Source: Pocillopora verrucosa (taxonomy: Eukaryota; Cnidaria; Anthozoa; Scleractinia; Pocilloporidae). From it: 64,000 nt of DNA. The notes under the pieces are model-generated. The model worked only from the letters and a program-made list of their open reading frames with translations. It was not told the origin of the DNA and made no database searches. The DNA is taken from assembly GCF_036669915.1 (NCBI RefSeq), contig NC_089321.1:11518414-11582413 (forward strand), given 5' to 3'. The position numbers were made by a program, and so were the translations under genes. Below, piece by piece: positions 51,596 to 62,579 of the stretch. How positions within the stretch are numbered: position 1 is the first letter of the stretch; every line of letters begins with the position of its first letter.

Positions 51596-54500
51596 TTTAT
51601 CCAAAAATATCATGTTAACCCTTTAACTCCCAAGATCTGATTGTTAATTCTCCCCTCTAGCTGCTACACATTTCCTTCAAAATTAGCTCAGAGAATTTGG
51701 TGTTAGATCAAGAAAACAACTTTTACATGATAAGTATTCTCATTACCTGTTTGCTAGATAGTGTATGGATATTATTGGGAGAAGTTACCTCTCAATTGCT
51801 TGTGGGAGTGGAAGGGTCAAATAAAGCCAACCAGCAGGCCCTCATTAGAGCTTTGGCACAAAAGTTTGTATGCAGGAAAGTATGAGACCTTGAGAGATCT
51901 GCAAGGTGTCTACCCAGATCTCATGCAATCCTCTCCATGACTTGTCTCAAATCTTCCCACATGTAGAGAAACATTTGTCCTGTGGCACAGATAATGAGGA
52001 CCTGCTTGCAAGCTATGGCATACACTGGTTCTCACCCTTGGTCTAAGATCAAGTAGAAGAAGATGGTTGTCTGTACCACCTGTAAATGAAACAACACAAT
52101 AATTACATGTTAAAAAAATGAGTTGCTATTGCCAAAAAAAGGAATTTATTATGTTTGCCTGTAATTTTCATGGGACATCTACTAGTAAATAGGCTCTCAG
52201 GTATGTAACAAGCTAGTTAAGAGACTTATAAAAGGCTATAAGTACCTTTTACCATGAAAAAAGATCCTTACACAGAACAATAACAAACGAAGGGGTTTCT
52301 CTAAGCCTAACCTGACACTATAGAATATCCTAAATCAGTCAGAGCTTTAGCCATTGATTTGGCATTCTTTAAAACCTGAAGCTGATACTCTTTAAACATT
52401 GGGCTTTTTGCCTGAAAGAAAAAAAAATTAATATAAATTTATTAAGTAAACCTCTATATCTCTACTACATAGAATCATTTTTACAATTTGACTTCATAAA
52501 TCTATCCGTGAACAATTTAGAAAAAGTCAAGACTGCCTTGTCAGAAAGGCAAGAAAACCTCATCATAGAGTTTGTAACTTTCTGGTGTTTATATCTTTTG
52601 TAATTCTCTGAATGTGCAAAATCAGCACAAGTCACAGAAACTGAAGAGGATGACAACAAAAGAACCTGATCTAAATCTAAATGTGAATTGTAAACTGTAA
52701 AACTATGCCTTGATTGATGCCTGTCAAATGAGCTATTACACACCTGTTTCAATGCCACACCCACCCCAGCAATAGCATGGTTATGTGGCCCTCCCTGGAG
52801 AGATGGAAACACTGCAAAGTCGATGTTCTTGTCAAAATCATACATAATGTCTGAATGAAAGTCAAGGACTTGACCATATTTCCTGAGGACCTTAGTCATT
52901 TGCATAAATCTAATCTGATTTCTCCCTTTCTCTGTTATACTTAGCTGACACGCAAAAAAAGAGAAACAATCATCTTAACCCTTTAAGCCCTAAGAGTGAC
53001 CAGCTTCTAATTTCTCCTTACAATATCACTCCTGAATCAAACATTAAAGTAACGGAAATCAAGGAAATGATCACCAACTTGTAAAGCTCTTGATTTTTAA
53101 AACAAATTCTCCTTGTCAGTGCTTTAGAAAGTGTATAGAGACCAGTTTGGAGAATATGTATACTGATGTTAGGGTGTAAAGGGTTAAAAATCATGAAATT
53201 AAGAGATCCTCGCAGCTAATTAGCTAATTAAATTTGTTCTTATAAGAACACTACTGAACTAGTAGTTGAAAATAGGACCTGAAAAAATTCAAACCTGTAT
53301 GGGATTTGAACCCATGACCTTTGCAATACCGGTGCAGCACTCTACCAACTGAGCTAATAAGCCAACTGGGAGCTGGTCAATATGTTGGGTCAAATAAACC
53401 ATCCAAGTGATGAATAATGATTTTAGATACCAGCTCCCAGTTGGCTTGTTAGCTCAGTTGGTAGAGCGCTGCACTGGTATCGCAGAGGTCATGGGTTCAA
53501 ATCCCATGCAGCCCTGAATTTTTTTCAGGTCCTATTTTCAACTACTAGTTCAGTAGTGTTCTTAGCTGAGAGGATCTCTTAAATTCGTTTCTTCACCACA
53601 GTGCAAATATATGAATTTCATATATCTAAAATGGTTAAAAATCAATTCACTCATGTATATTCTAACTCCGCTCAGGTCACATCTGCTACCACCTGATGAG
53701 TAAAGTCCCTCAGATGCCAACATCAACATTTTAAAAACCAGAGTTGATCCACAAATAACTTCTTCTTAAGATATCAGTACATTATCCAGCCAACAACTGT
53801 ACTTGGAAAATAACATCTCCCTGCAGATAGAGGGCATGAAATTGTCAAATTGCCCCCTCCCCCTGCCTCCATCTCACCAAGCAAGCTTTCACCATGTCAG
53901 GATCTAAGATGGTCATACCCACCATGTGGGTATGACCCACATGTGGGTTTGGGAACGATTTGGTCAAAGTAAGTTCTCTTGTTGCATATATACAAATCAA
54001 AGCACTACAGTTGTCAACAAACAAAACAACCCAAAAAAATTACAAAGGATATCTTTTCCAGTTTTCTTGTTTTTTCCTTTGACACCAACACGGTAAAAAA
54101 TTAAACCAGCTCTGTAGATGAAGCCAAAAGAAATATTTCACTGAAATATTGAAGGACTCAAAAGGTTCATCTAAACTGTTTTTATCTTTATTTTTTTTAA
54201 GGAGTAAATGGAATGTAAATTTCTCCCAACTGGATCCAGCAAGACATGTGAATTGCTAAAGGAGAATCACTATCTGAATCAGTACCTGACAGCTCTTAGA
54301 GTCTTGTGAGTTGTTGATGTGACCACATGAGAGTGATCAAATGGACTTGGGATGACCTGCATAAATTTTAAATAAAGGGAAGACAATTCGATGAAAAAAA
54401 GAAAAAGACCTTGGAAGAGATCAAATTGGACACATACCCTCCAAGCAATATTATCTTTAAGGGATTCTGACTTCTTGAAACACACAATTCAAGGTGTTGT

Positions 54501-57500
54501 TTTAGTTTACGACAAAGTACTTCTTACCCCAGCTGCTACAAGGCCACTTATATGAGCCATATCTGCCAGCAAGACAGCTTTATGTTCATCAGCAATCTGT
54601 AGACAATAACCAAACATTAAGCAAAATTTCACTTAATTTTAGGAAAACAAACACTCTTTTTCTTATTTGTACAGTTTTCTAAGACAATACCTCTCTCATT
54701 CGCTCATAGTCATAAAGTCTTGAGTAGGCACTGGCTCCTGCAATGATCAGTTTAGGACGGAAAAGACGTGCAGTTTCTTCTAATTTGTCATAGTCTATTA
54801 AGCCTGTCTCTTCCTGAAACACATCACAGCAAAGTGCAGAACTAAAAGTCAGTTAATAGAGTTAATGAACTGATTTTCTTACACATTTTGCAATTCTTTG
54901 ACTTCTTTTACAATACACTCCAAAAAAAATAATACAATGGAAAAAATGACAAGATTTCAGTTGTCTACAAATCCTAGGAGTAGGAACCCTTGTAAGGTAA
55001 AACCCTTCCATCCAGAAAAATACAAAAAAAAAACTTAAAAAAACATTTCATAAGCTGAAAAGGCTGCTTAATGACACAAAAAGTAACAGCTTGCAGTCAT
55101 TATTATTGGAAATTAGTGTAGGGTTACTCACATTAAGCCTGTATGGCATTGACTCAAAATAGATTGAAGTTGCTGAAATCCTCTTAGTATCAGTCATGAA
55201 GCCATGAGTTAAACTGTGACAAAAGATCAGACAACAGATTACTGTCTATCATACAAAATTATCACCAAATAGTTAACCACTGTCTGGCCTAAATGGAGGT
55301 TTGGTGCCTGTATTAATGTATTCAAACTATTTTCTTTTCATTTATAAATGCTTCACAAACACCATCATGAAGAATTTGTGACATATGGTTCACACTGACC
55401 CCCTAACTCTCATGATCAGATACTATACCCATCCCCTGATCTTGTTGATACATTTATCTATTCTCATTTCCTATGACTGGATAGGATACTAAAATTGCAA
55501 AGAGAATTTACATGTTAACATCAAATGTTCAAACTTACTGTCCCCCGTGAGGCAAATCAAGCCCCATTATTCTGTCATGTGGCTTCAAAAGACCAGTGTA
55601 TGCAGCAAAATTAGCAGGTGACCCTGAAATGAAATTGCCATGATAATACAATCAAGTATAAATGTGTAAACCCTTAACACTGTCACCCTAACATCAGAAT
55701 GCATATTCTCCATACTGTTCCCCAAACATGTCCTTTGCTGATGACTAGGAGAATTTGTTTAACAATCAAAGCTTCTTAGGTTGGTGATCATTTCCTTTAT
55801 TCTCATGATCTTAATGAATGATTCAGAAGTATTATTGTAAGGAGAAATTAGATGCTGGTCACTTGCAGGGTTTAAAGTGTCACAAGGACAAAATGAAAGC
55901 AATCAGCTTCAAAAACAGCCCTCAATATTGCAACCGTCTTGGTGACCATGTCAAGTGTCCATGATTTAATGTTAAAGTAGGAGAAACATTTGTGTGAAGA
56001 ATTTTACAATATTACACAAATTTTCTTCCCAATTTTTTTTTGTGGCTTAGTTTTATATCTGTCAACCATTTACTGTTTCTAGCATGCCAAATAGTAACTT
56101 TAAAAAAAAGAAGAACTATATCTGATTTCAAAGACCAAGACTTTGAGGCATAATTGTCTCTTGTTTCTGACAAATCTTTACCTGAGTATGGTTGAACATT
56201 CACACCCCACTCTTTTGGATCCAGATTAAAAGCTTCAAGTGCTCTCTTCTGAACAAGCAGCTCAATTTTATCAATTATCTGTGTTCCTCCATAATATCTG
56301 TAAAAGAAAACCACCAGTTTAAGTGAAAAAGGATTTGTAAAGTAAACAAACCACCACTCTTTTCTGATACCATTCTGGTTGCTATAGCCAGTGGAAAAAA
56401 AATTATTACCAGAATAAAATTGCAAATGAATGAAAGTTGTTTATTTGGCAACAAGTATTCTGCAGTCGTGTATTAAGTTGCCTGTTTTTATCATCACTGG
56501 GACATCAGAGCCTATAGTCTATGCTAAAAAAAGGTAAACTTGCATGCAGCACTGATATGCTCTAACCGCCATTGCCCTTTGAGAAAAAATAGCCTTCTTC
56601 TTCCCAGTTGACTTGGTATTAACCCTTGAGAAGTCCCATGAAGCTCCAAAATGATTATTGGTTGTATTGCTTACTTTATTGATTAACAGGGTACTGGGTA
56701 GTCAGCATAATATATTGTACAAAGTTTCCTTTCTTCTGGTAACTTGAATCTTATTTCTGATGATTATTTTTTTATTGTAAGCCACCAAGAGACAACTTAA
56801 AAAATTTGAACAATATCGATTCAATTCTAACTCAATGAATGGTTGCATGTTGTTAGCTCTTTGCTTTGACAAAGGGCTAACACTCAAAACATCAACTATA
56901 GAAACTTTTTACAGTGGCCAGTTTACATTATCAACTCATTTGATAAAACTTAATTATTTTGTAACACCCCCCACTGACTGAGCACTATAGTTTCTATACA
57001 AACTTACCCTTTTATGAAGTGGTTATGTCAACCCCAAAAATTATCATGCATATTAAATTCTGTGTGGGTTAATTCAGTTGTATTCATGAGTCCAATGACA
57101 AAATGTTACTTGAGATAAGAAAATAATTTACCTTTGACCAGGGTATCCTTCAGAATACTTGTTGTTTAAACAAGATCCCATGGCCTCTAGGGCAGCACGA
57201 CTGCAGAAGTTCTTTAAATAAACATTAAAAATCAGTTATTTGTAGATTGATTGTCACTCCACACAGGGACTGCACTCTTAAAATGCTATTAATACAGTAG
57301 TTTGGAACTCAACCAATTAAGCCTTTCATTAAGGCGACAGGATGAGAAATGTGTGTTTCCAGAAAATATCCATACCCCCACCACGGAGGGAATTGGAAAT
57401 TCCAGAGGGGTGGGGGGGTCAAAGTCCCAGGAAATTCCAGAGGGGATGGGGGGTAAGAGGCGAAATTTTCGTCCAGAGGGTAGGAAGTCGATCGACTTTC

Positions 57501-60500
57501 TTCGTATGTCAATTGGCGCGTTTTACCTACTTTAGTGGGACGTTCTGAAGTTTAAGTTGTTAAATTACGATGCTTCTAACAGTTCTGCAGCAAAAGAAAG
57601 TTTTCTTTTATCCTTGTAGCGCTTTGGAACATAAATAACATCAAATAAAGAAGAGAATCACTTTGTTTTTCGAACGGAGCCGCCATTACTCGTTACCAGT
57701 CTCCAAAGATTACAACCAAGAGGAGTGGTTACCTAGGGATTTTCCTCAGTCATAACACGTTTCGCGTTTGTAAAATTTACAAATAACTGTCTCGGTCTCG
57801 CAAAAAAAAAAAAAAAAACGCTGGTCTCGCCGTCTCGCAAAGTTTCGCATAAATTTACCATTCACTACCCCTTATTGACTCCAGCCATCTATTAATTTTG
57901 ATCTGCACTGAGCTTAATTCCGTTGCATCATAATGTGTAGGAGACTTGACGATTTCTTTATGGCTTACTTGCTTGCGATGTTACAATGAATGATAAGTAC
58001 AGTCGTACCGTAGTAGAAAACAGTTGATAGTAACATTGAGAAACATTAGGATCCAGGGCTTTGTATATATGCGCGTGGGACTGGTAACTAGCTAAGGTTT
58101 GTTTATGCACAATCGGACGAAATTATCGACCCGCTGTTAACAAGAATCAATGCTTGTGTGAAGAAATTTTACATTAGAGGCTGGAATTTGGAAAGATGAG
58201 TTCAAAATAACTTACTGCTGACTCGGTTTTCTCTTTTGCTCTCTTATTTATGACACAATTTTGTACAAATTTACGTTGCTCAATGTGATTTCGAACGTTT
58301 CCATTTCAAGTGCACGCAATTTTCTCAGTACATTGTACAAACTTAACAGTTCAAAAGTGTTTTGTTGCGACTTGTACAGTTTTTTTTCTCCTTTCATGTA
58401 CTGAGAATACTGTGTTAAATGTTTAAGGATAAGTATTGTATTTAAAAATAAAGCAAACATTAAGTTTAAGCTAGTTAGCGACGTTTACCTTGCGCGTGTA
58501 CGCTATCTCTCGAATATACACGCGACAAAATCACACGTCCCTCTTGTTTGTTGTTTGCTACGAGAAAAAAATATTTCCAGGGGGTATAGGGGGTGGTAGA
58601 AAATTCTTTGGAAATTCCAGAGGGGTGGGGGGCTACCACTGCTACCCCAAAATGGAAAATCCGAAGGGGTGGGGGGGTCCTATATGAAATTCCCTCCGTG
58701 GTGGGGGTATGGATATTTTCTGGAATTACACAATTTTGAAATTTTTCTTTACCTACAGGCAATCAGTGGCAAAATTGACACTCAATACAGTAAAAATCAT
58801 TATCATTGTTATGAGGTCGAAGTTGCTAAATGATACCAATATACATATAGGGTGGATGATCCAAACCAGAACAACTTTACTTATACACAACTTCAAAACA
58901 ACATCTCAGACTGTTCAGCTTAAACTCAAAATGGTCATTCCTTCACTCTCGCCTTTGAAAATTCCAGCTTTAGAAATACATTGCAGCTATAGAGATACAT
59001 TACGAAACAAACTAGAAATTAATTCCCACACAAAAATAGAAATAGCAATTAAGTGTAAAAGTAAACCAATGGGGATTGGGATTGTTAACAAATGACAAAC
59101 ACTTCAAAATAAGCATACAGTTAATAAAAAACCAGAGATAAATTCCCACGCAAAAATAAAAATAACAATTACCCAAGTGTAAAAGTAAACCAATAGAGAT
59201 TGTTAACAAATGACAAGCACTTCAAAATAAGCATACAGTTAATAACAAACCAGAAATTAATTCCCATGCAAAAATAGACAGAGCAATTAAGTGTAAATCA
59301 TAAGGGATTGTTAAGAAATGACCAAAACTTCAAAATAAGCACACAGTTAATAACAAACCAAAACTTAATTCCCATGCAAAAATAGACATAGCAATTAAGT
59401 GTAAATCGTAAGAGACTGTTAAGAAATGACCAAAACTTCAAAATAAGCAAACTGTTAATAACTAACCAAAAATTAATTCCCATGCAAAAATAGAAATAGC
59501 AATGAAGTGTAAAAGTAAATCATAAGGGATGGTTAACAAATGACAAACACTTCACAACAAGCATACAGTTAATAACAAACTAGAAATGAATTCCCACGCA
59601 AAAATAGCAATAGCAATTAAGTGTAAAAGTAAACCATAAGGAATTGTTAACAATTGACTAACACTTCACAATAAGTATACAGTTAATAACGCCCAAAAGA
59701 GAGACATTTATAGAACTTAATCGCTTATAACAAAGTTAGAATTTTCTCGAAAATCTAAACACAATTTTCATAACAATCATCATCATTAGCGTCATCATCA
59801 CAGTATGTATTATTTTCCCTAGGTGTGCAGTGTAGTAGAAAAAGAAAAAAATTTCATTTCAGACCTCAGAGGCAATGAGTTCAAGCCCCCTAACTTGACG
59901 ATCCTTTTCCTGTTGAATCAAGTTGTACATTTCAGGGTCGTCATCTTCAAGTTTCTCTTGGCCTGTCCATATAGTGGCCCTCATTGACACAGATCGGCAA
60001 AGAGACTGCAACGCTGTGCTGCTTAGGAGACTATCATAACAGGGCTGTGAATGAAATGAGAACTTAATGGTTAGAGGGCTTTCTATAACCTTCTCAGACT
60101 AGGAGTAACCAAAGGAAATTTCTCCTCATGGTAAAAATACAGTTACAAGCTCAAAGGACAACATAACGAGTAAGTAAAATACCGACCAGGAGACACCATT
60201 TGATTTAACAACAAATTCTCATGTTAAATTAAAAGAAATGTATGGCACTGGTGAGGAGAATTGAAATTTAGATCTTAGTAAGGAATAGGTTAAAGTTATG
60301 TTGAAAGTCTGTCAAATAATGATGAATGATTTTTCAGTTAAAAACACCCCGCCACACCATTCACTCAAATGCTTTGTGTAAAAGAGTACATGCATCCCAC
60401 GTCGGTACCCAGAGAGGTACTTCCGTTAAAGACGTTAAGATGGGAAAGTGTTTCAGCTATGAAATGGCTTTTCGTCACTAAATTTCCGTCCCAACTGCAC

Positions 60501-60949
60501 TTGAATTATTTGAAAAGAAAATTTTAACTTTTATTTTAAACGCTCATTGCAATATGTTCATGTGTGTATGTAACCACTTTATTCAGAAAAAGGTGAATTA
60601 ATTTAATCAGTGATTTTACTCACATGGGGGTAAACTAGCACTTAAGCTAAGAGGTATACAAAGAATTAACGTGTAAAATTTTGAAAATAGAACAGCAGAG
60701 GTAAAAAGTTTAAACAAAGCTAGATTTTAAAATATCACAGATTCTTGGTGAAGAACAACCTTAAATAACGATGTATTTTCTAGATTTTCACGATTGTGCA
60801 ATAAGTCTCCTTCGTTATTCAGCTGTACGAAAAATTATTGACTCGTCCTATGCAAGATTTTTTACGCGTACGAAATAATTCACTAGCAAAATCAGTCTTG
60901 AAAATACACTTACCTTAAGTGATCCGAGTTTACGCGTCAAAGAAAACAT
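49421..60949 (-). CDS. SHMT2: Serine hydroxymethyltransferase, mitochondrial type, 16 exons
   Basis: In gene order: 60914-60949, 59865-60044, 57132-57211, 56182-56297, 55539-55623, 55132-55213, 54691-54813, 54528-54596, 54286-54356, 54044-54111, 52744-52850, 52312-52411, 52036-52079, 50907-51018, 50409-50516, 49421-49551; in frame, 503 codons (human SHMT2 about 504). It interconverts serine plus tetrahydrofolate with glycine plus 5,10-methylene-tetrahydrofolate, using pyridoxal phosphate. Seen: a basic, Asp/Glu-free N-terminus ([12 protein letters not shown]...) suited to mitochondrial import, [17 protein letters not shown], the PLP-lysine in STTHKTLR (Lys275), and [15 protein letters not shown]. 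After the lysine it reads TLRAVRAG, where most relatives have TLRG(A/P)R(S/A)G. The exon 2 donor (GTCTGA) is unusual. Intron 2 holds a satellite and a G-rich inverted pair. Confidence 0.96.
51351..51599. mobile_element. Foldback element copy 2, with 14-bp target duplication, in an SHMT2 intron
   Basis: Same structure as the element at 25497-25738: inverted arms, then a one-sided tail ending ACTTACCCCTTTA. The flanks 51337-51350 and 51600-51613 are the same 14 bases, TCCAAAAATATCAT. Its right arm (+ strand, near 51460-51490) has the intact CTGACGA...GAAAC pattern, while the left arm has a change in it. A family B repeat follows immediately. Confidence 0.85.
53201..53580. mobile_element. Foldback element carrying two inverted tRNA-Thr-like sequences
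   Basis: The ends AAGAGATCCTC and GAGGATCTCTT are inverted, and inversion continues through AAGAACACTACTGAACTAG and AGGACCTGAAAAAATTC into two tRNA-like segments: 53294-53363 (-) and 53443-53514 (+). Flanks show AAATT on both sides, a possible 5-bp target duplication. It lies in SHMT2 intron 10. Confidence 0.75.
53443..53514 (+). pseudogene. tRNA-Thr(GGT)-like sequence in the foldback arm
   Basis: A box (TAGCTCAGTTGGTAGAGCG) and B box (GGGTTCAAATCCC) are both good, and the anticodon loop CTGGTAT places GGT at 34-36. The acceptor stem is poorly paired past the first three bases and the anticodon stem has a mismatch. The inverted twin at 53294-53363 has C instead of U33. This looks like a tRNA-derived repeat rather than a working tRNA gene. 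Confidence 0.6.
56862..57016. mobile_element. Decayed partial copy of the foldback element
   Basis: Matches the right arm (ACAAAGGGCTAACACTCAAA) and tail (ATAGTTTCTATACAAACTTACC) of the elements at 25497 and 51351, with many changes and no left arm. Another tail-only fragment is at about 21660-21710 in a DCTN2 intron. Confidence 0.7.
57340..58735. repeat. G-rich inverted repeat pair in SHMT2 intron 2
   Basis: Left part 57340-57540 begins TCCAGAAAATATCCATACCC and carries AATTCCAGAGGGGTGGGGGG twice in variant form. Right part 58530-58735 is its inverted counterpart, ending GGTATGGATATTTTCTGG. The 1 kb between them is unrelated. Confidence 0.75.
59005..59695. repeat. Satellite-like array, about 108-118-bp units, in SHMT2 intron 2
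   Basis: The word ACTTCAAAATAAGCATACAG and variants recurs near 59103, 59221, 59329, 59438, 59551 and 59664, giving periods of 118, 108, 109, 113 and 113 bp and about six units. The unit also contains TTCCCATGCAAAAATAG and CAATTAAGTGTAAA. It sits about 170 bp from SHMT2 exon 2. Confidence 0.9.
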
Positions 60950-62286
60950 TTCTAAAGCTTATAATGAGGGAATAAATTACAAAAATAAATAAAAAGCGCT
61001 CGCAGAAGTGATGTTTCCCGAAATTTTACTGAAGCCGACGAGGAGCAAACGGGCCTGCTGTAGTAATGGTCAGTGGTAAGAGTACAAATCGAACGAAATA
61101 TTCTCCTCCCCTCCCCTCATAGTTTTAGAATTTATTTCGTTCCAGGCTTTTCTCGGTTTTCCGCGGTGTAGACATCCGCTTCGTTCCGCTCTTCAAATTC
61201 TTTACACGAGGCGTTTTAAAATTTGCCGAGCTTTCATCGTTGTTTGCAGTTTTCTCACGGGTCAAACGCATATTGCTGTTTTACAAACATTTCAAGCTAT
61301 CCGTGACATCTCCTGGGTTTCAAACAAGAGGCCTTTTTTTGGACATTATGCGGCTTTTTTCACCGTGCAGGTGGTAGTGTATCGTAAACAGACTTGGTAA
61401 GTTAAGCGTAACGTGTTTTGTACGTGATTGAAGTTGAGGACAATGGGCAGTTAAAATTTTCAAACCACCGACAGATTACTCCGACACCCAGGAGTTTATT
61501 TCGCTATAGTTTTAAGGACCACTTGAGAGCATTTAACTTTTTTTTGCATGGAGAAATTGCAGTGAAGTTTCGATGCTTTTTGGTTGTTTCGAATCGCGGG
61601 AAGAAGTTCACTTCGTGGTCGTGGGAAAAAACTCATGTTTATCGTATCAAAGAATGTGAAAACTGCGTAAGTATTTCGAGACCTGATGGTAAAGTTTGAT
61701 AGCGTGAACTTTAAGTAGCCTTGTTTTAGCACGGGTGAGGACTAAAATCCCTTACTTTACGTCGACATAGGTTTTTTTGAAAGGTAAGTGTCGAGATGCC
61801 GGTCACACGAAACAGATTTTTCCCTTTCATTTGTTGATTTTTATTTATCAGTCAAGGTCAATTTTTCTAACTGTTCGGTGGCATATACTGCCGCAGCTGA
61901 GTAGTCACTGTGTTTAAAGGTTGGTACGTCTTTCAAAGTGATGAATTATTCACAAAATTATCTCATTTCTCACATGCAGGGGTCGGTGCATAACCACAAA
62001 GCCGGATTCCACTCATCTCCCTTCACTACGAATTACGAAACGCCCAAATCGTGAACAACGAAGAGTACTTTCGAGGGCGAAGGTCGTTTTAGTGGTTATC
62101 TTGTCTAAATTTTGCTGCACAATATCGGACCAAGGACTGTAAAATCAATATATAGTATTTTATAGGTGACGAAATCTGCTTCATTCAATACGGACGTCGT
62201 CTGACTCGAGCAATTCAGCACGTTTGTTCGTTCACCGTATCTCGTGCGCCGGTAAAGCGATCGAATTTGTGGCGTTTTGTAAGAAG
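60950..62286. other. Shared upstream region of SHMT2 and the DLGAP-like gene
   Basis: The genes point away from each other, so this 1.3 kb is likely a bidirectional promoter region with 5' untranslated sequence. The open frame at 61418-61699 lacks an ATG start and has no recognisable product. Confidence 0.5.
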
Positions 62287-62579
62287 ATGAATGGTAGTAT
62301 TCTTTTGAATGGAAGTCAGAGATCAGAATTAGTTATTTTAGTCAAGGGAAAACGATATAGACCTGTTATGGCTTCTGCTCCCGCAAACAAGGAAAATGTC
62401 TCTCCTGAGAAAGACATGGAGTGTTTGTCAGACAGTTTCCAAAAGAGTCTTACAATGAATCATGTCGAGAAAGATGGACGTTATTTTCTGGATGTAATGG
62501 AGAAGGAAAGCGAACGATTAACGCGGCTTTGTCAAATTGCAGAACAAGAGATGGAGAGTAAATCGCTTCCAGAAGACGG
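62287..62579 (+). CDS. Probable 5' part of a DLGAP/HURP-like gene (cut by the window edge)
   Basis: One open exon ends at a GTAAGA donor (62580). It reads ...GKRYRPVMASAPANKENVS..., then GRYFLDVMEKESERLTRLCQ and EQEMESKSLPED. The last part resembles the start of the guanylate-kinase-associated domain of DLGAP proteins, where a (Y)F-x-x-x-L-x-x-E-x-x-R-L-x-x-x-C pattern is followed by an acidic LPE/IPE turn; in HURP (DLGAP5) this family binds spindle microtubules. The start may be ATG 62287, ATG 62368 (MASAPANKE), or upstream if TTTTAG at about 62341 is an acceptor. The remaining exons lie outside the window or were not found in 62580-64000. Confidence 0.4.

Larger units (their letters stand above)
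4438..51822. repeat. Family B: dispersed short repeat of about 205 bp, four copies
   Basis: Internal words CTGCTACACATTTCC, AGATCAAGATAACAACTTCT and GAGAAGTTACATGTTAACCAC; ends inverted AACCCTTTAACTCCC. Copies: 4438-4617 (reverse, degenerate), 14524-14732 (reverse), 20752-20957 (forward), 51614-51822 (forward). Confidence 0.8.
1812..55878. repeat. Family A: dispersed short repeat of about 205 bp, about 13 copies
   Basis: Internal words CACCCCTGAATCAAACATTA, GATTGTTAAACAAATTCTCC and ATGTATAGAGAACAGTATGG; ends are inverted AACCCTTT-like. Copies, forward: 1812-2023, 13381-13576, 15290-15492, 16016-16226, 16832-17034, 19980-20186, 52976-53186. Reverse: 2354-2550, 8118-8296, 13175-13381, 24668-24877, 55670-55878. 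Fragments: 22793-22825, 44010-44092. Boundaries are by eye. They look like non-autonomous DNA transposons; no protein-coding parent is present. Confidence 0.85.

Noticed and set aside
53294..53514. Two functional tRNA genes
   Set aside because: Poor acceptor pairing, a mismatch in the anticodon stem and loss of U33 in one copy, plus the foldback setting, indicate tRNA-derived repeats.
58709..59095. 128-codon open frame in SHMT2 intron 2
   Set aside because: Low-complexity, partly over the satellite array; no recognisable domain.
61418..61699. 93-codon open frame upstream of the DLGAP-like exon
   Set aside because: No ATG at its start and no recognisable product; it may be 5' untranslated sequence.
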